A stretch of 7,150 bases of DNA from Thioalkalivibrio nitratireducens (GTDB taxonomy: Bacteria > Pseudomonadota > Gammaproteobacteria > Ectothiorhodospirales > Ectothiorhodospiraceae). Positions 5,956 to 7,150 of the stretch are shown here, piece after piece. The position numbers were made by a program, and so were the translations under genes. How positions within the stretch are numbered: the stretch's first letter is position 1; every line of letters begins with the position of its first letter. The stretch spans positions 1 to 7,150 of the forward strand of contig JAABSN010000172.1 of assembly GCA_011390385.1 (NCBI GenBank), given 5' to 3'. A model generated the notes under the pieces. That model was not told the origin of the DNA and searched no databases. It was given only the letters and a program-made list of their open reading frames with translations.

Positions 5956-7150
5956 ATGTCTATCTTTCCAAAACCTCAGGGGATAATCGCCCTGATCGTT
6001 CTCTTGCTACTGCCGTTGGCGCCCAGTGTGGCACCGGTGGTGCAGGCGGAGTCAGTGACCATTGCCGGGTCATTGGCGCTTGCGGAACAACCGACCCAAG
6101 CAGGCTCGCTAGCCCCAGTCGTCGAGGAGTTGCGCGCGCTGATCGAGGGCGACCCGGAGTTGTTCATGCTATTTACGCAAATGTTCGAGCAGCTGCCGGA
6201 TCAGCCCCCTTATCACCAAGATCCGACCGGTGCGCCGCCAGTCCGCGATTATCAAGAACTGCTGGTTAAGCTCGATCAGATCCTTACCCAGGCGCCCACC
6301 TTCAATCAGACCGGGCTGGTCGGCTTTCCAATCAATGCGCTCATCAATTGGCCGATGGGAACGCCGGCCGGCGCGACGGTCTTCCTGGACGAGAGGGTTA
6401 ATCGCCAGCTCAAAAAGATTCTCAATCAATGGGCCGTTTTTCTGAACGCCCCTGAGTCTGCTACTGTGCTGAGCGATGATCCAGAGCGTGGCTGGTTAGG
6501 GCATGATGCGATGGCGGCGATGCCAAATTTCGTCGAAGATTTTATCAGCGATCCTGATCAGCCTCATTATGGCTTCACCTCTTGGGATGATTTCTTCACT
6601 CGTCGCTTCCGTGATGGGCGCCGCCCGGTAGCCTCACCCGAGGATGACAGCGTGATCGCCAATGCCTGTGAGTCGGCGCCCTATCGGGTCGCCACCCAGG
6701 TTAACCTGCGCGACCGCTTTTGGATCAAATCCCAGCCCTATTCGCTCGTGCACATCTTTGCCGACGTTGACCTGGCCCATACCTTCGCCGGTGGCACTGT
6801 CTATCAGGCATTCTTGAGCGCGCTCAGTTATCACCGCTGGCACAGCCCGGTCAGCGGCACCATTGTGGACACCCGGCTGTTGGATGGCTCCTATTACGCG
6901 CAGGCGTTGTCGACCGGATTCGATCCGGCCAGTCCCAATGAGTCCCAAGGCTATCTCGCCCAGGTCGCTGCCCGCGGCATCGTCCTGATCGAGGCCGATA
7001 ACCCGGACATTGGCCTGATGGCGGCGGTTTTCATCGGCATGGCCGAGGTGTCATCGAACGAGATCACTGTCTATCCCGGCCAGCGCGTTGCCAAGGGCGA
7101 TCAGCTCGGCATGTTCCACTTCGGCGGCTCGACCCATCTGTTGATGTTCC
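5956..7150 (+). CDS. Secreted PsiD-like decarboxylase (PSD family), cut at the right edge
   Basis: The frame is open from ATG 5956 to the window end: 398 complete codons, no stop reached. GGAGA (5946-5950) precedes the start by five bases. Residues 1-31 form a Sec signal peptide (hydrophobic 10-19, probable cleavage after VQA). An N-terminal helical domain (about 40-205) is followed by YGFTSWDDFFTRRFRDGRRP, the classic entry to PsiD-type decarboxylases. Further marks are NACESAPYRV (Glu239), SYHRWHSPVSGTIVD (His293, His296), IVLIEADNPDIGLMAAVFIG, and QLGMFHFGGSTHLLMF with Gly390-Gly391-Ser392, the expected self-cleavage and pyruvoyl site. From memory these blocks closely match Psilocybe PsiD (YHRWHAP, FIEADNKEIGL, DDLGMFHFGGSS), a soluble L-tryptophan decarboxylase. 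The substrate here is not known; the signal peptide places it outside the cytoplasm. The Glu in ACES sits where the neighbouring homologue has Asp. Only the C-terminal tail seems missing. It is divergent from the homologue ending at 4385 and uses noticeably more A/T-ending codons. Confidence 0.87.
   Translation, partial: MSIFPKPQGIIALIVLLLLPLAPSVAPVVQAESVTIAGSLALAEQPTQAGSLAPVVEELRALIEGDPELFMLFTQMFEQLPDQPPYHQDPTGAPPVRDYQELLVKLDQILTQAPTFNQTGLVGFPINALINWPMGTPAGATVFLDERVNRQLKKILNQWAVFLNAPESATVLSDDPERGWLGHDAMAAMPNFVEDFISDPDQPHYGFTSWDDFFTRRFRDGRRPVASPEDDSVIANACESAPYRVATQVNLRDRFWIKSQPYSLVHIFADVDLAHTFAGGTVYQAFLSALSYHRWHSPVSGTIVDTRLLDGSYYAQALSTGFDPASPNESQGYLAQVAARGIVLIEADNPDIGLMAAVFIGMAEVSSNEITVYPGQRVAKGDQLGMFHFGGSTHLLMF

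Noticed and set aside
5739..5957. 72-codon minus-strand frame across the divergent intergenic region
   Set aside because: No ribosome binding site, no recognisable content, and it overlaps the inverted repeats and the start codon of the plus-strand gene.

Overview
The window comes from a GC-rich Gram-negative bacterium, most likely a proteobacterium. Two genes encode lipoproteins with a Cys lipobox, one of them behind a twin-arginine motif, and all four genes with visible N-termini carry export signals. Codon use favours G/C at third positions. A gammaproteobacterial origin is a guess that the sequence alone cannot settle. No tRNA, rRNA, CRISPR array, transposase or insertion sequence is visible.

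Layout, left to right. (1) Positions 1-291, minus strand: part of a subtilisin-like (S8) serine protease. It keeps the catalytic-His block but begins just after the place where the catalytic Asp motif should be, so it looks like a 5'-truncated remnant. It runs off the left edge. (2) About 292-631: a stretch with no convincing gene, containing two short overlapping minus-strand frames. (3) 632-2353, plus: a PhoD-family alkaline phosphatase/phosphodiesterase with a Tat-type lipoprotein signal. (4) 2460-4304, plus: a UshA/NadN-type 5'-nucleotidase lipoprotein, followed by a strong intrinsic terminator at 4336-4368. (5) 4385-5698, minus: a secreted phosphatidylserine-decarboxylase-like protein with an N-terminal extension. 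(6) 5699-5955: a divergent intergenic region rich in inverted repeats. (7) 5956 to the right edge, plus: a second, diverged secreted member of the same decarboxylase family, strikingly similar in its motifs to the fungal L-tryptophan decarboxylase PsiD. It is cut by the window end.

How the genes may work together. PhoD and the 5'-nucleotidase lie in tandem with no clear terminator between them, and together could strip phosphate from organic phosphoesters and nucleotides outside the cytoplasm. The two decarboxylase-like proteins are probably pyruvoyl enzymes that self-cleave at a Gly-Gly-Ser motif. Both carry export signals, which is unusual because classical phosphatidylserine decarboxylase faces the cytoplasm. 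Their substrate cannot be read from the sequence: phosphatidylserine, free amino acids such as tryptophan, or something else. The divergent pair of exported PsiD-like proteins is the most interesting content of the window.
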